From: Acanthamoeba sp. SK_2022b
Lineage: Eukaryota; Discosea; Longamoebia; Acanthamoebidae
Reading direction: 5' to 3'
DNA: 20,183 nucleotides
NCBI GenBank assembly: GCA_027943245.1
Contig: JANDJZ010000843.1
Coordinates: 1-20,183 of the forward strand
Positions 1 through 9,626 of this stretch are shown here, one piece after another (within the stretch, counting starts at the first letter, position 1; each line of letters opens with the position of its first letter). Made by a program: the position numbers and the translations under genes. The notes under the pieces were generated by a model. The model made no database searches, was not told where the DNA came from, and saw nothing but the letters and a program-made list of their open reading frames with translations.

Positions 1-9
1 GCCGCCTGT

Positions 10-88
10 GTGGTGGTGGTGGTGGTGGTGGTGGTGGTGGTGGTGGTGGTGGTGGTGGTGGTGGTGGTGGTGGTGTGTGTGTGTGTGT
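10..88. repeat. (GGT)n then (GT)n microsatellite in an intron
   Basis: An uninterrupted GGT array of about 21 units (10-74) passes directly into GT units (74-88). It lies upstream of the acceptor at 120-121, so it belongs to an intron of the LRR gene whose donor is at or before the window edge. Confidence 0.9.
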
Positions 89-121
89 CACTAATGCTCC
101 ATCTTTCCTCCGCCCGTACAG

Positions 122-384
122 GCGCTTCAAGCACGCGCTCACGGTGGAGGAACTCGAGCCCACCTACGACCTTCGGCGCTCGGCCATGGTTCGGAGCTCC
201 CCCTACTCACGGAGAAGAAAATAATATCAAAACAATTGTTAATTTAATTCAATTTTTCTTTTCTTTTCTTATTTATTTATTTGCAGGTCCCCTACCCGGC
301 CCTGTTTGTCCGCCTACAGCTCCAGACGGCCGTCCGACTAACGCCAGAGGCCATCAACGACCTCAAGAGTGCGAGCCTTGCGCG

Positions 385-457
<73 letters not shown>

Positions 458-3400
458 GTGTGTGTTGTGTGTGTTGTGTCTTGACGCTGACGTGGGGGTG
501 TGAATGTGAATGCATTTGGTGATGGCAGACGGCGAGCTGACGTCGCTCGTGTCGGCCGACATCCGAGGCCAGGGCGTGAACGGGAAGGACATGAACATCG
601 TCTCCACGGCCGAGGCCATCGCGCTCGCCATCCGCTGCCTCGACGGGGCCACGTCGGCGCGCGAGGCCGACCGTCTGCTGCGCCTGGCCATCCGCAAGTT
701 CGAGAAGGCCATCGGCCGCATGCCGGGCGACATGGAGCTCATCAACTACTACGCCAACTTCCTCTTTCGCAAGGTGACGTCACAGCCCAACCCGCGCCAC
801 TCGTGTCGACACAAATAGCAAGCCCACTAAACCTGCGCGTGCGGGACAACAACAATAGGTGTCGACATTCGTGCACCACGGCATGGGCGCGTCGGGCCCA
901 TCGGCGGGCTCGCGCCGGGCGACGCGCGGTCGACAGCGCAAGAGTCGACAGAGCGACGAGTTCGCGACGTGGGCCGAGGACAAGTGGGACGGCGGCGACG
1001 GCGCCGGCCCGGCGGACGAGGACGACCTCGACGACGAGAACCACTACTGGGAGGAGCGGCGCAGCGGTAGCAGCGCCAACAACCACACCTCCGCCAACGC
1101 GAGCGCGTCGTCATCGCAGCAGCCGTCCTACTCACAGCCTTCTTCTTCATCGTCGCCGTCGCCGTCGTCGTCGTCGTCCATGTCTTCAAACGCCAACGCC
1201 AACGCGTTCGTGGGCCTCACGGCCGGCAATCCGTTGGACCTGAGCGGCAGCAAGCTCAAGCTGAACCGAAGCGGCACCAACAGCCTGGGCTCGGGCGGGG
1301 CAGCCAATAACGACGATGACGGCACGCTGTTATCGGCAACAAATAACAACACGGCGACGAACGTGACGGCGGCGGCGGCCAAGTGGGCCGAGAGCCTGCG
1401 GTGGCACATCACCCTGCTGTCCAAGATGCTCAAGCTCTTCAAGACGTGCGAGAACTTTGTCATGCTCAACATTCTTGCCGACCTGTGCAAGCAGTTCGCC
1501 ACGAACCTGCGGCAGATGGACCGCGACCTCAAGCGCGCCTACGCCCGCAAGCTCCGCCGCTTCGCCGCCGCGAGCAAGAAGGCCCACCACCACCACCATC
1601 ACCACCACCACTCGCTCGCGACCAGCGCCCCCGTGGGCTCGAGCGGGAGCGGCGGCAGCGGCATCGCCCACAGCCTGTCGGGCAGCAGCATCATGATGGG
1701 CGGCGGCGGCGGCGGCTCCTCGGCCAAGCACCACCACTTTGGCGTGGGCCACCACGGCAGCGGCGTGTCCGGCAAGTCGCAGCTGACGACCAGCCTGCCG
1801 GGCAACATCGCGCTGTCGATGCACGAGCGCAGCCTGCGCCGCAACGAGATGCTGGTCGAGCGCGAGCGCGACCGGCGGCGCGACCTGCTGTACTCGTACC
1901 AGCTGCAGGCGCTCTACCTGACCAACGAGTGCTACACGGCCATCACGGTCATCGAGTCGGGCCCGCTGCTCGACTTTGTGCAGTCGACGATGATGGGCGG
2001 CACGGTCGACGGCCGCCTGCCCTCGCTGCGCTGTCCGCAGAAGACCACCTCCGCGCCGTCCCTGCGGCCGTCGTCCATGCCCATGCCGCTCTCCCTCACC
2101 ACCTCCTCCACGCTGCCCACCCTCACGCCCAGGCCCGCCTCGCACATGTCGGCGTCGACCACGACCACGACCACCTCCTCCGATTCGATCGATGTCGACA
2201 GTAAAGACACGTCAGCGGGCAGCGACGAGTACCACATCATGAAGGAGAAGCGGTCGTCCATCGGCATGCACATCTACCCGCACCGGTCGGCCTCGTTCAT
2301 CGGCAAGAAGATGATGCCCTTTGTCTACTTCCGGTGGGCCGAGCTGCTCTACCTCCGCGCCCACATCCTCGAGAAGAAGACCCGGCTCGAGAAGCACATC
2401 CGCCTCACCGAGGTCGCCGAAGGGTAGCCCACCCCCACCCCTCCACCTTGGTCGCTGTGCAACTCATTCAATGGAATGCGATGATGGCATGTGATGGAAT
2501 GCAGGCTGCGGAGCGAGGAGGACGAGACGCGGTGGGAGAAGGAGAAGCGGGAGGAGGTCGAGTACCTGCGGTACTACGCGGGCAAGCGCTACCGCGACGC
2601 GTTCCAGCTGCTCGACAACACCGAGTCCCGCAACATCGTCCAGCGCACCGATGAAGAGGTTTGCAACGTTTTCGTGTTTGCGTTTGCGTTTGCGTTTGCG
2701 TTTCCGCTAGCCTGACTATGCATCGTGATCGCTTGCTGCATGTGAAGGCCAAGACGTTGCTCGAATCGAGCGCGAATGGGGCACGATCTACGAGTGGCGA
2801 GAAGAAGGACGCGCGGCGCTGGGTGATGACGGCCTACCCGACCAACACGGTCAAGGAGAACATCGCCCTGGCGTCGATAATGGAGCTCTACCGATGCAAT
2901 CTCGAGAAGCACGGACGCTGGGGCGCGCTGAGCGGGCGGCGTGGCGACGACAACGATGCTACGAGCAAAGAACGAAGAGACTCAAAGAAGGAAGACGAAA
3001 ACGATGCCGCTAGCAGAAGCGGGGAGGGGCAGACGGAACACGAGAAAAGAACGAAAACGAAGAAGGAAAAGAAAGAAGCCAAGGAAAGCGGCGGCAGCAA
3101 GAAAAAGAAGAAGCACGGCAAGAAGAAGGGCGACGAGGGCGAGACGGCCGACGGCGTCGAGTCGGACCGGGCGCGACGTCGCCGCGAACGCGAGGAGGCC
3201 GAGAAAGCCCTGCTCATGCAGGAGATGAAGAAGGCCAAGGACGTGGCGCGCAACAAGAACAAGATTCAGCGACCCGACGACGAGGACGACGAGAACGACA
3301 CGGGCGACGCGCGCAAGCTGCGCATCGTGGTCGACGAGGATGTGCTGCCCTGCAAGGACGAGTCTGCCGACAAGAAGTCCGCATCGCACGACAGCAAAAA

Positions 3401-4556
3401 GAACGAAAAGAGCGAAAGCGGCGGAAAAGCGAAAGCGAAAGCTAAGTCGGCCGACGCCAACAAGAATGACAAGAACGACAAAAACGACAAGGACAAGGAG
3501 CGCGACCGCCATTGGCGCGCCCGCCCGGTGCCCAAGGACCGCAAGGCGCCCAGCATCTCGGCCCAGCTCCGCAGCCAGAAGCTCAAGACCTTTGACGACG
3601 ACTGGCTGTCGGCCGAGTGCCTCAGCGACGACCTCTTCCTGAGTGTCGTCAAGAATTGCCCCGTGCAGGAGATCATCCTCGGCTCCGATTCGGCCCGCCA
3701 CGCCCACAAGGACCCGATGATGATGGCGATGATGATGGGCTCGGCGTCGAACCTCAGCTCGTCGCGCGAGACCAACCTCGGCGCGGCCAAGAAGCGGCGC
3801 GGCGGCAGCCCGAGCTCGGAGAACCTCTACATCGAACGCCGCGAGCGGCGCAGCGTCCAGATCTCGGGCGTCGACGACATCGATATCGGTCGACACTCGT
3901 CGAAACTCCGAACCGAAGTCGACGGCAACGCCGCCGGCGGCGGCAATGGCGGCGGGACGTCATTTGCGTCGACGCGGCGCGTGCTCACTTCGCCTTTTGC
4001 GTCGTCCTCGTCGGCCACGCTGCCGCCGCCGGGCTCGTTCGCCACGCGCTCCTACTCGTCGTCGTCCTCGTCGTCCTCGATGCCGCGGGGCAGCGGGGGC
4101 GGCGCCGCCACGTCCCCCGCCTCGCCCGCCATTTCTGTCGACGCTCTCCAAAAGGCCGCCGCCTCGGGCTGCCTCAACGAGCTGACCCACCTCGCCTTAC
4201 GGCGCTACGACGACCTCACGACGACGCTCACCGACGCGCAGCTCGAGTCGATCCTGCGCATCCAGCACACGGCCCTCACCTCCCTTCGGCTCGAGGGCTG
4301 CCCGCAGCTCTCGGACAAGACCCTCCAGCACCTGGCCTCGTCGCTCTTTGGGGCCAACCTGCGCCACCTCTCCTTCAAGAACTGCCCGCGCATCACCAAC
4401 CGCGGCGTGCTCGACCTGGTCAAGACCACCACCCACCTCGTCTCGCTGTGCCTCGACGGCTGCGAGAAGATCTCCAACAAGCCCATCATCTACCTGGCTA
4501 AGGGTGACGCTACCTCTCCCCCCACCAATCTATACAACGCAACGAGCATCATTGAC

Positions 4557-4626
<70 letters not shown>

Positions 4627-5138
4627 GTGTCCGAACCTGCGTCATCTGTCGCTGATGGGGTGCAAGAAGATATCGGACAAGTCGATCGTGGAGATCGCCA
4701 ACCACACCACCAACCTCGGGTCCCTGCGGGTCTCGTCGGAGCGCGTCACCGACGCCTCGCTGGTGCTGATGGGCAAGAAGCTGCCGCAGCTCTACTCGCT
4801 CACGATGGCCAACTGCAACATCACCAACGACGTACGTCGTCAAATTTATTTATTTATTTCTCTTTTTGATTTTGACAGATTTTTTTTATTCCTATTTTAT
4901 TTCCTTCATATTTTAAAAGCCGTGGCCATCTAAAACGTTATTTCTCTACGGCATGGTCACACAGGGGCTGCAAGCTGTGTGTTGGGGCGTGGCGGCGTCG
5001 CAGCTGACGCACCTCAGCTTTGTGGAGTGCGACAAGATCGGGGGCAAGGAGCAGCTCCTGTTCAACGTGGTGCACCGGTGCCCCAACCTGCTCTATCTCC
5101 ACGTCAAGAAGTCCGCAGGGCCCGTCGGCAAGAAGTGA
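122..5138 (+). CDS. Large protein with helical (TPR-like) repeats and C-terminal leucine-rich repeats, 5' end outside the window
   Basis: Exons read as 122-188, 287-368, 529-773, 859-2423, 2505-2658, 2748-4503, 4626-4831 and 4965-5138; all phases agree and give about 1415 residues ending at TGA 5136-5138. The N-terminal half is helical; one segment (exon 529-773, containing FEKAIGRMPGDMELINYYAN) resembles a TPR. It is broken by low-complexity stretches: Ser/Asn runs, a nine-His run at about 1588-1614, Gly runs, and a Lys/Glu/Asp-rich charged block at about 2940-3520. From about 4190 the protein changes to cysteine-type leucine-rich repeats (LRLEGCPQLSDKTLQHL, LSFKNCPRITNRGVLDL, LCLDGCEKISNKPIIYL, LSLMGCKKISDKSIVEI), the type known from FBXL/Grr1/AMN1 proteins. 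No F-box is visible in the part present. The repeats suggest a protein-binding scaffold; the actual role is unknown. The donor at 369 is the least certain boundary (alternatives at 384 and 387 keep phase), and the acceptor at 2747 has a weak pyrimidine tract. Confidence 0.8.
386..479. repeat. (GT)n microsatellite in an LRR-gene intron
   Basis: GT array interrupted near its end by TTG steps. It occupies most of the intron between exons 287-368 and 529-773. Because GT repeats offer many possible GT donors, the exact donor here is ambiguous. Confidence 0.9.
2677..2704. repeat. (GTTTGC)n hexanucleotide repeat in an intron
   Basis: About four and a half copies of the unit GTTTGC lie just after the donor at 2659 in the intron 2659-2747 of the LRR gene. 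Confidence 0.75.
4559..4624. repeat. (CA)n microsatellite reaching the 3' splice site
   Basis: About 33 CA units fill the second half of intron 4504-4625 of the LRR gene and run straight into its CAG acceptor, so the repeat takes the place of a polypyrimidine tract. Confidence 0.9.
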
Positions 5139-6057
5139 TACAACCGACACGGCACTGGCCACTATGATGACCTCTCGGGGGCAAACACACAGCAGAGAGC
5201 GTGCACATAGGTGCTCTCTCCCTTTATCAACCTGTACTATCCGTATCAACATCAAGAAATGTACCACCACCCCTTGAGCCCAAGCTTTTTCACAGTGCTG
5301 CAGCTTGGCTGGTCACTTCTACTTCTTTTCAACCTAAGCCAACATGGATTGTCAGGAATGTCTCAGGGATGTTGCCTTGGTGACGCTATCTATGGCCACC
5401 ATGAGTTCCTGCACACCACACTAAAAATGATCATAAAAATAAAAATGATCATAAAACAAAAAAACTTGTAAATTAACTTGCAAAACATAAAAGTCATCTT
5501 TGATCATCCTTGCTCACAGAAAATACGCTTGCTGATCTCAGAGCACAGCATAGGAATCCAATGAGCATGTTGCAGTGCCCATGAGGGCACCTTCCACACC
5601 ATGTTCATGGATCAGAACCCTTTATCTTAAATGATTATCCTCCATATGGCTGAGTGGTATGTGAGACTTACCGTACAGAAACAAGGGACCGACCAAGGTT
5701 GTCACTCATATTGCTTTTAACTTACACATGGTTATTTTGGCCACCATGTCCAAAAGCTGCACTCCACCAAAGAGGAGAGCACAGAAGCATCCAAGCGCAC
5801 CTGGTACAACAAAAAGTGGAGCTAAGCCTGAAGGAAGACAAGGTGACATGCAACCTCCCTCTCTTAAAGCTGCCAGCGGCTTTATCGGGAAAGCCTCATG
5901 CTCTCTCTTCGCCCCTTGACTTGAATCGTCCCATTGGAGCTCTCCCACGGGAGATTGAATAACGAAGAGGCAAATTGGCCGTACTTTCGTCCAATCGAAT
6001 TGAATCCAAGAGGTTGCATGTCCCTTAGATAAAGATAACCAAAGAGAAGCTTTCACC
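5139..6057. other. Intergenic AT-richer stretch, no convincing gene
   Basis: About 920 bp between the LRR gene and the secreted-protein gene. It begins as the 3' flank of the LRR gene. From about 5280 the base composition is more AT-rich than in surrounding exons and codon use loses the GC3 bias. It holds short open frames, the best being 5746-5919 (57 residues, basic, Pro/Lys-rich, ATG in a CCACCATG context), and an internal near-repeat of AAAATGATCATAAAA at 5425-5456. No known domain is seen. It may be decayed mobile or duplicated DNA; the last 100-200 bp must hold the promoter of the gene starting at 6058. Confidence 0.5.
5746..5919 (+). CDS. Doubtful small ORF, basic and Pro/Lys-rich (57 aa)
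   Basis: An open frame starting with an ATG in good eukaryotic context (CCACCATG). The product begins MSKSCTPPKRRAQKHPSAPG and is rich in Lys, Pro and Ser, with no recognised domain. Codon use lacks the strong GC3 bias of the confident genes here. It could be a first exon, a fragment of a decayed element, or chance. Confidence 0.15.
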   Translation: MSKSCTPPKRRAQKHPSAPGTTKSGAKPEGRQGDMQPPSLKAASGFIGKASCSLFAP

Positions 6058-6715
6058 ATGACGCCATCCTCACTGCTGTTTGTCTCGCTACTGCTGTTCG
6101 TCGTTGTCAGCCTCGTCCTGGCTGCCCATCGGCTTATCATTCTCAGCAGGGCAACCCTTCGAGCAGCTCTTCGAGATCTGCGCGGGCAGTGGTTGCGGAC
6201 CGGCTTGCTGCTGGCACGCCAACAGGTTCGCCTTCTTCGCCGGACCCAGTCCGGTGCTGGACGCCTCAGACTCCGAGGAGTTGGAGGTCTCGTCGGACAG
6301 CGCACTGAACGAATCGGTGGTGGCCAGCTGCTCAGTGTCTATCAACTTCAATGGCGACATTAGGGGCTACAGCGTGTCTCCGGTTGCGTATAACGCGATC
6401 AACTACGTCGGGGTCGACGGGTGGATGGCCAGCGAGGGCAATTGGGTTCGGGCCACCGTCTCCTGCAACGTCCCAGCCATCGCGGTTTTCAGGCCGCGTG
6501 GGACAAGATGGGAGAATTGGAACACGTGCGGAGGCATCCCGTCCCCCGGTCCCATCTGCTCGTGGACGCCTCATTTGGATCCCGAAAATATGTGGGCGGC
6601 CTTCTACGTGGACCGCCGGTGCAACAGCGCTGAGATGATGATCGCCTACGGCAACGGCACAGCCGCCGACGACCTGTCAATCGACACGTTTGAGACATGC
6701 GCCGCTCTCTTTTAG
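6058..6715 (+). CDS. Small secreted cysteine-rich protein of unknown family
   Basis: ATG 6058 in context CACCATGA opens a hydrophobic N-terminus, MTPSSLLFVSLLLFVVVSL, a clear signal-peptide candidate. The main domain is in another frame and runs to TAG 6713-6715. A short intron joins the two in phase; the best reading is GT 6115 to AG 6166 (52 nt), giving exons 6058-6114 and 6167-6715 and 201 residues. Donors at 6100, 6103 or 6106 would also keep phase. The predicted mature part has ten cysteines (including CAGSGCGPACC) and several aromatic residues, which fits an extracellular disulphide-bonded fold. I recognise no family; adhesion or carbohydrate binding would be a guess. A frameshift instead of an intron is possible. 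AATAAA lies 39 nt after the stop. The gene is convergent with the dehydrogenase gene. Confidence 0.65.
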
Positions 6716-6753
6716 ACGCTGATAGGAGATCTGATTTATATCATTAGAAAAAG

Positions 6754-6759
6754 AATAAA
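6754..6759 (+). terminator. AATAAA polyadenylation signal candidate
   Basis: AATAAA on the + strand 39 nt downstream of the stop of the secreted-protein gene, in an AT-rich context. Between this and the stop of the convergent dehydrogenase gene (6889) nothing else is seen. Confidence 0.5.
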
Positions 6760-6888
6760 ATATTACACCTGAGAGAAACGGTGTACGAGGGCGTCTAGTT
6801 TAAAAAAGACAACACCTCTCTGCTGTCTGTCACAAGCAGTCCTTTTCACTTGCTCGATCGGGTGAATGTACATTCACGAAACAAAAAA

Positions 6889-7527
6889 TCACGAGTACTC
6901 GGCCTTGACGTTGTTGGGATGCTGCTCGCCCCTCTTGCCCTCGACAAACGCGTCCACGTTCTTGACGGTGGTCTGCGCGATGTTGTTCAGCGCGTCGATG
7001 GTGAAGAACGCCTGGTGGCCCGTCACCACCACGTTCGGGAACGTGAACAGACGCGCCAGCACCGAATCCGAGATCACCTACCCCCCACATCGCCATCAGT
7101 ATCAGTCATGAATGTGTGCTAACACCTGTTGTGTCGTGTGTGTATACTTCGGCAGAGTGGTCTTCGAAGAAATAGGCCTCCTCCTCTTCGTAGACGTCGA
7201 GGCCCGCGTAGCCGATCTGGCCGCTCTTGAGGCCGTTGATGAGGGCTGAGGTCTCGATCAGGCCGCCGCGCGACGTGTTGATGAGCATGACGCCGCGCTT
7301 CATCTTGGCGATCGACTTGTCGTTGACCATGTGCCGCGTCGAGTCGAGCAGCGGCAGGTGGAGCGAGATGATGTCCGACCGGGCCAGCAGCTCGTCCAGT
7401 TCGACGTACTTGGTGTTGGGCTTCTGCTTGACCGCCTCGTTCTGGTAGACGTCGTAGCACAGCACCGTGCACCCGAACCCGATCAGGATGTCGATCAGGC
7501 AACTGCATGCCCATACACACACATCAG

Positions 7528-7603
<76 letters not shown>

Positions 7604-7644
7604 CAGCAAGAGGCGACAGAACCTCTCAAGGCACACGTTGCCCC

Positions 7645-7725
<81 letters not shown>

Positions 7726-9420
7726 TCCCCCACACACCCCGAAGATGAAAGAGGGGCCCTACACTCCTATCTTGCCGGTGCCGACGATGCCGACGGTCTT
7801 GCCGTGGATGTCGAAGCCGAGGAGGCCCTGCAGCGAAAAGTTGCCCTCCCTCGTGCGGTTGTAGGCCCTGTCGCCATTGGTTGACGACGACCCGACGGTG
7901 AGCGAGACGACCAACAACGATTACGCCAGCGCAGGAGCAGCGGGATGAGGGGTGGGGAGTGGCCTTACTTGTGGAGCTTGCGGTTGAGGGTGAGGATGAG
8001 CCCCATGGCGTGCTCGGCCACAGCGTAGGGGGAATAGGCAGGCACGCGCACCACCTGAATGCCGTGCACTGGACCACCCAAACAATTACATAATTTAAAT
8101 CATAACAAAAGATAAAATATTTTTCAAAATCATTATCGAATTTAAAATCATGAATCAGTTAAAAACAAAAAATATAAAAGGCGGTTAGTACCCTGGCAGG
8201 CCTTGAGGTCGACGTTGTTGTAGCCCGCGCACCTGAGCGCGATGAGCTTTACGTTCATGCTGGCGAGCTCCTCAATCACCTGTAGTTGGTTCGAATGGCT
8301 GTCGTGTTAGGTCAAGCACACTCCCCCCTATCTATTCATACACACACATGCGTATGAGGGACATGCCTTGGCGTCGGCACGATCGTTGACGAAGATACAG
8401 ATGGCGTCCGAACCTGCCGCCTCGCGCACGGTGCGCTCGCTCAGCCGCTCGGGGCAGAAGTTGAACCGGTACTTGCCCTGCCACCACGCCACAACATCCG
8501 GTTTGAGAAAGATATTAATTATCATTTTAAAACAAAAAAAAATCATAAAAACAATGATTTATCCCACTACCTTGCTGGCGTCCTCGAAGGGCTGCTTCTC
8601 GTACGGCTTGAAGTCGAAGAACGTGATCGTGAACCTGCGGCACACGCAGACGAGCCAATCAGCGTCGAGCGAGGAGAGAGAGAGTAGCGAGGTAACCACT
8701 GCTGGAGAGGTGCGGCGATCGTGGTTTACACATACTTGTCGTGGTCCTTTGTCTTGCGGATGAGCTTGCTGTTCTCCCGGAGCTGCTTGGAGAACACGAC
8801 CAGCAGCTTGGCCGCGAGGGTCGAGTCCTTGACGCCCAGCAGCTCGTGGAACTCCTTGGCCTCGAGCGTCCACACCACCGTCTCCTCTTCGCACTTCAGA
8901 TTCGTTTGTGCGCGCGTGGTCGTGTCATTCGGTGAGTGTGAATTGAAGCGAAGAGCGGCGGGCAAGCAGGTGGTATAGATAGAGGAGCCGACGTACAACG
9001 AGGGTGGCAAAGCAGGGGTCCTGGGTGAAGAGGTGCAGCATGCCCGAGACGTCGTCCTCGCCCAGCTCGTCCACAGGAATTCCGCCCTTGACTCGTTTCA
9101 CCTTGCCCTTCTCGATCAAGAACAGGGCTGACGTGCATGCACATGTGAGGAGAAGGTGAGTGATATAAATAAGATTTGATCTCTAGAAAGTAATAATCAT
9201 GCAAGGTTTTGAGGATGATTTATGCGATCGAGTGCGACTGAGTGCACTTGCGTGCGCGGTGGGTACCGGGTTGGGGCTCGCCCTCCTTGGCCAGCACGTC
9301 GCCCTTGGGGTGAGTGCTGCGCTTGAAGTGCTTCGCCACAGACTCGAGCAGCTCAGCGTCGTCGATCTCTGCAAAAACGGGCAGGCTCTTGAGGAACTCA
9401 GTTGCGTGCTCCTGTGACAT
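6889..9420 (-). CDS. Cyclic-nucleotide-binding-type domain fused to D-lactate (D-2-hydroxyacid) dehydrogenase
   Basis: Ten exons on the - strand: 9420-9267, 9127-8997, 8893-8736, 8634-8571, 8477-8367, 8279-8192, 8068-7969, 7867-7763, 7502-7148, 7077-6889; 484 residues. Residues 1 to about 146 follow the cNMP-binding pattern: [20 protein letters not shown], then [11 protein letters not shown], then a C-terminal helix. From about 148 the D-LDH fold begins ([18 protein letters not shown]). Its Rossmann motif GTGKIG is at 298-303 with an acidic residue at D321, which in this family favours NAD. Catalytic candidates are R382 in NTSRGG, E409/E411 in DVYEEE and H443 in VTGHQAF, so the enzyme looks complete and should interconvert D-lactate (or a similar 2-hydroxyacid) and the 2-oxoacid. 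No signal or membrane segment is seen, so it is probably cytosolic. The cassette that would bind cyclic nucleotide is degenerate ([19 protein letters not shown]; usual FGE and Arg absent), so ligand binding is doubtful. The intron after 8367 uses a GC donor. Confidence 0.88.
7529..7601. repeat. (CA)n microsatellite, first of two in one intron
   Basis: About 36 CA units on the + strand (GT in the sense of the gene) within the 260-nt intron 7762-7503 of the dehydrogenase gene. Confidence 0.92.
7623..7646 (+). repeat. 24-bp copy of a kinase exon/intron boundary
   Basis: These 24 bases, starting CTCTCAAGGCACACG and ending CCCCAA, recur exactly as the reverse complement at 16071-16094, where they are the end of an AMPK-gene exon and the start of its intron. 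In both places a (CA)n array follows in the same orientation. Here the copy is antisense to the dehydrogenase gene and lies in its intron. Confidence 0.85.
7647..7724. repeat. (CA)n microsatellite, second in the same intron
   Basis: About 39 CA units directly after the 24-bp kinase-like segment, inside the intron 7762-7503 of the dehydrogenase gene. Confidence 0.92.
8365..8366 (-). other. GC splice donor (GC-AG intron) in the dehydrogenase gene
   Basis: The exon ends GCCAAG and the intron starts GCATGT. The nearest GT, four bases further, would shift the frame and meet a stop at once. The GC donor joins ADAK to VIEELASMN, as expected for the D-LDH family. Confidence 0.75.
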
Positions 9421-9626
9421 TTTTGTATGGTGGCTGTGGTGGCTATCACTTGGGTGGTGTTTAGGTCCTGTTTGGAGAGTGCAGGAGTCAGGTTGTGCGC
9501 GTGGGCAAGGGCGTGCGGATTCGGTTGGTTTTTGAGGTCGACAAGAAAGGGTGAATTTTCATTAAGAAATGCCGCATAAATCGACCAAGCGGCAACAGAG
9601 GAAAGAAAAAGAAATCATAAAAGAAA
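9421..9626 (-). promoter_or_regulatory. Short spacer: promoter of the dehydrogenase gene and 3' end of the hydrolase gene
   Basis: 206 bp separate the stop of the upstream hydrolase gene (9627) from the ATG of the dehydrogenase gene (9420), both on the - strand. Promoter and 5' UTR of the latter, and the 3' UTR of the former, must fit here or overlap. No TATA box or AATAAA is convincing. Confidence 0.35.

Noticed and set aside
338..745. Open frames made of poly-Val/Cys or poly-Thr/His through GT/CA arrays (also near 4560, 7530, 15160, 19950)
   Set aside because: They are translations of dinucleotide microsatellites within introns; flanking exons join in phase without them.
1588..1614. His-run suggesting an engineered tag
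   Set aside because: The nine His codons are inside a long natural low-complexity exon with Ser, Gly and Asn runs, and no vector sequence is near.
1330..2145. 271-residue antisense open frame on the - strand, with similar ones at 2982-3896
   Set aside because: GC-rich coding DNA leaves few stops on the opposite strand. The + strand frame has the codon bias, known repeats and matching splice phases.
7130..7145. A second short shared sequence, TGTGTCGTGTGTGTAT, at about 7130 and 16036
   Set aside because: Largely GT-repeat in character, so a chance match is plausible; not enough to extend the 24-bp duplication claim.
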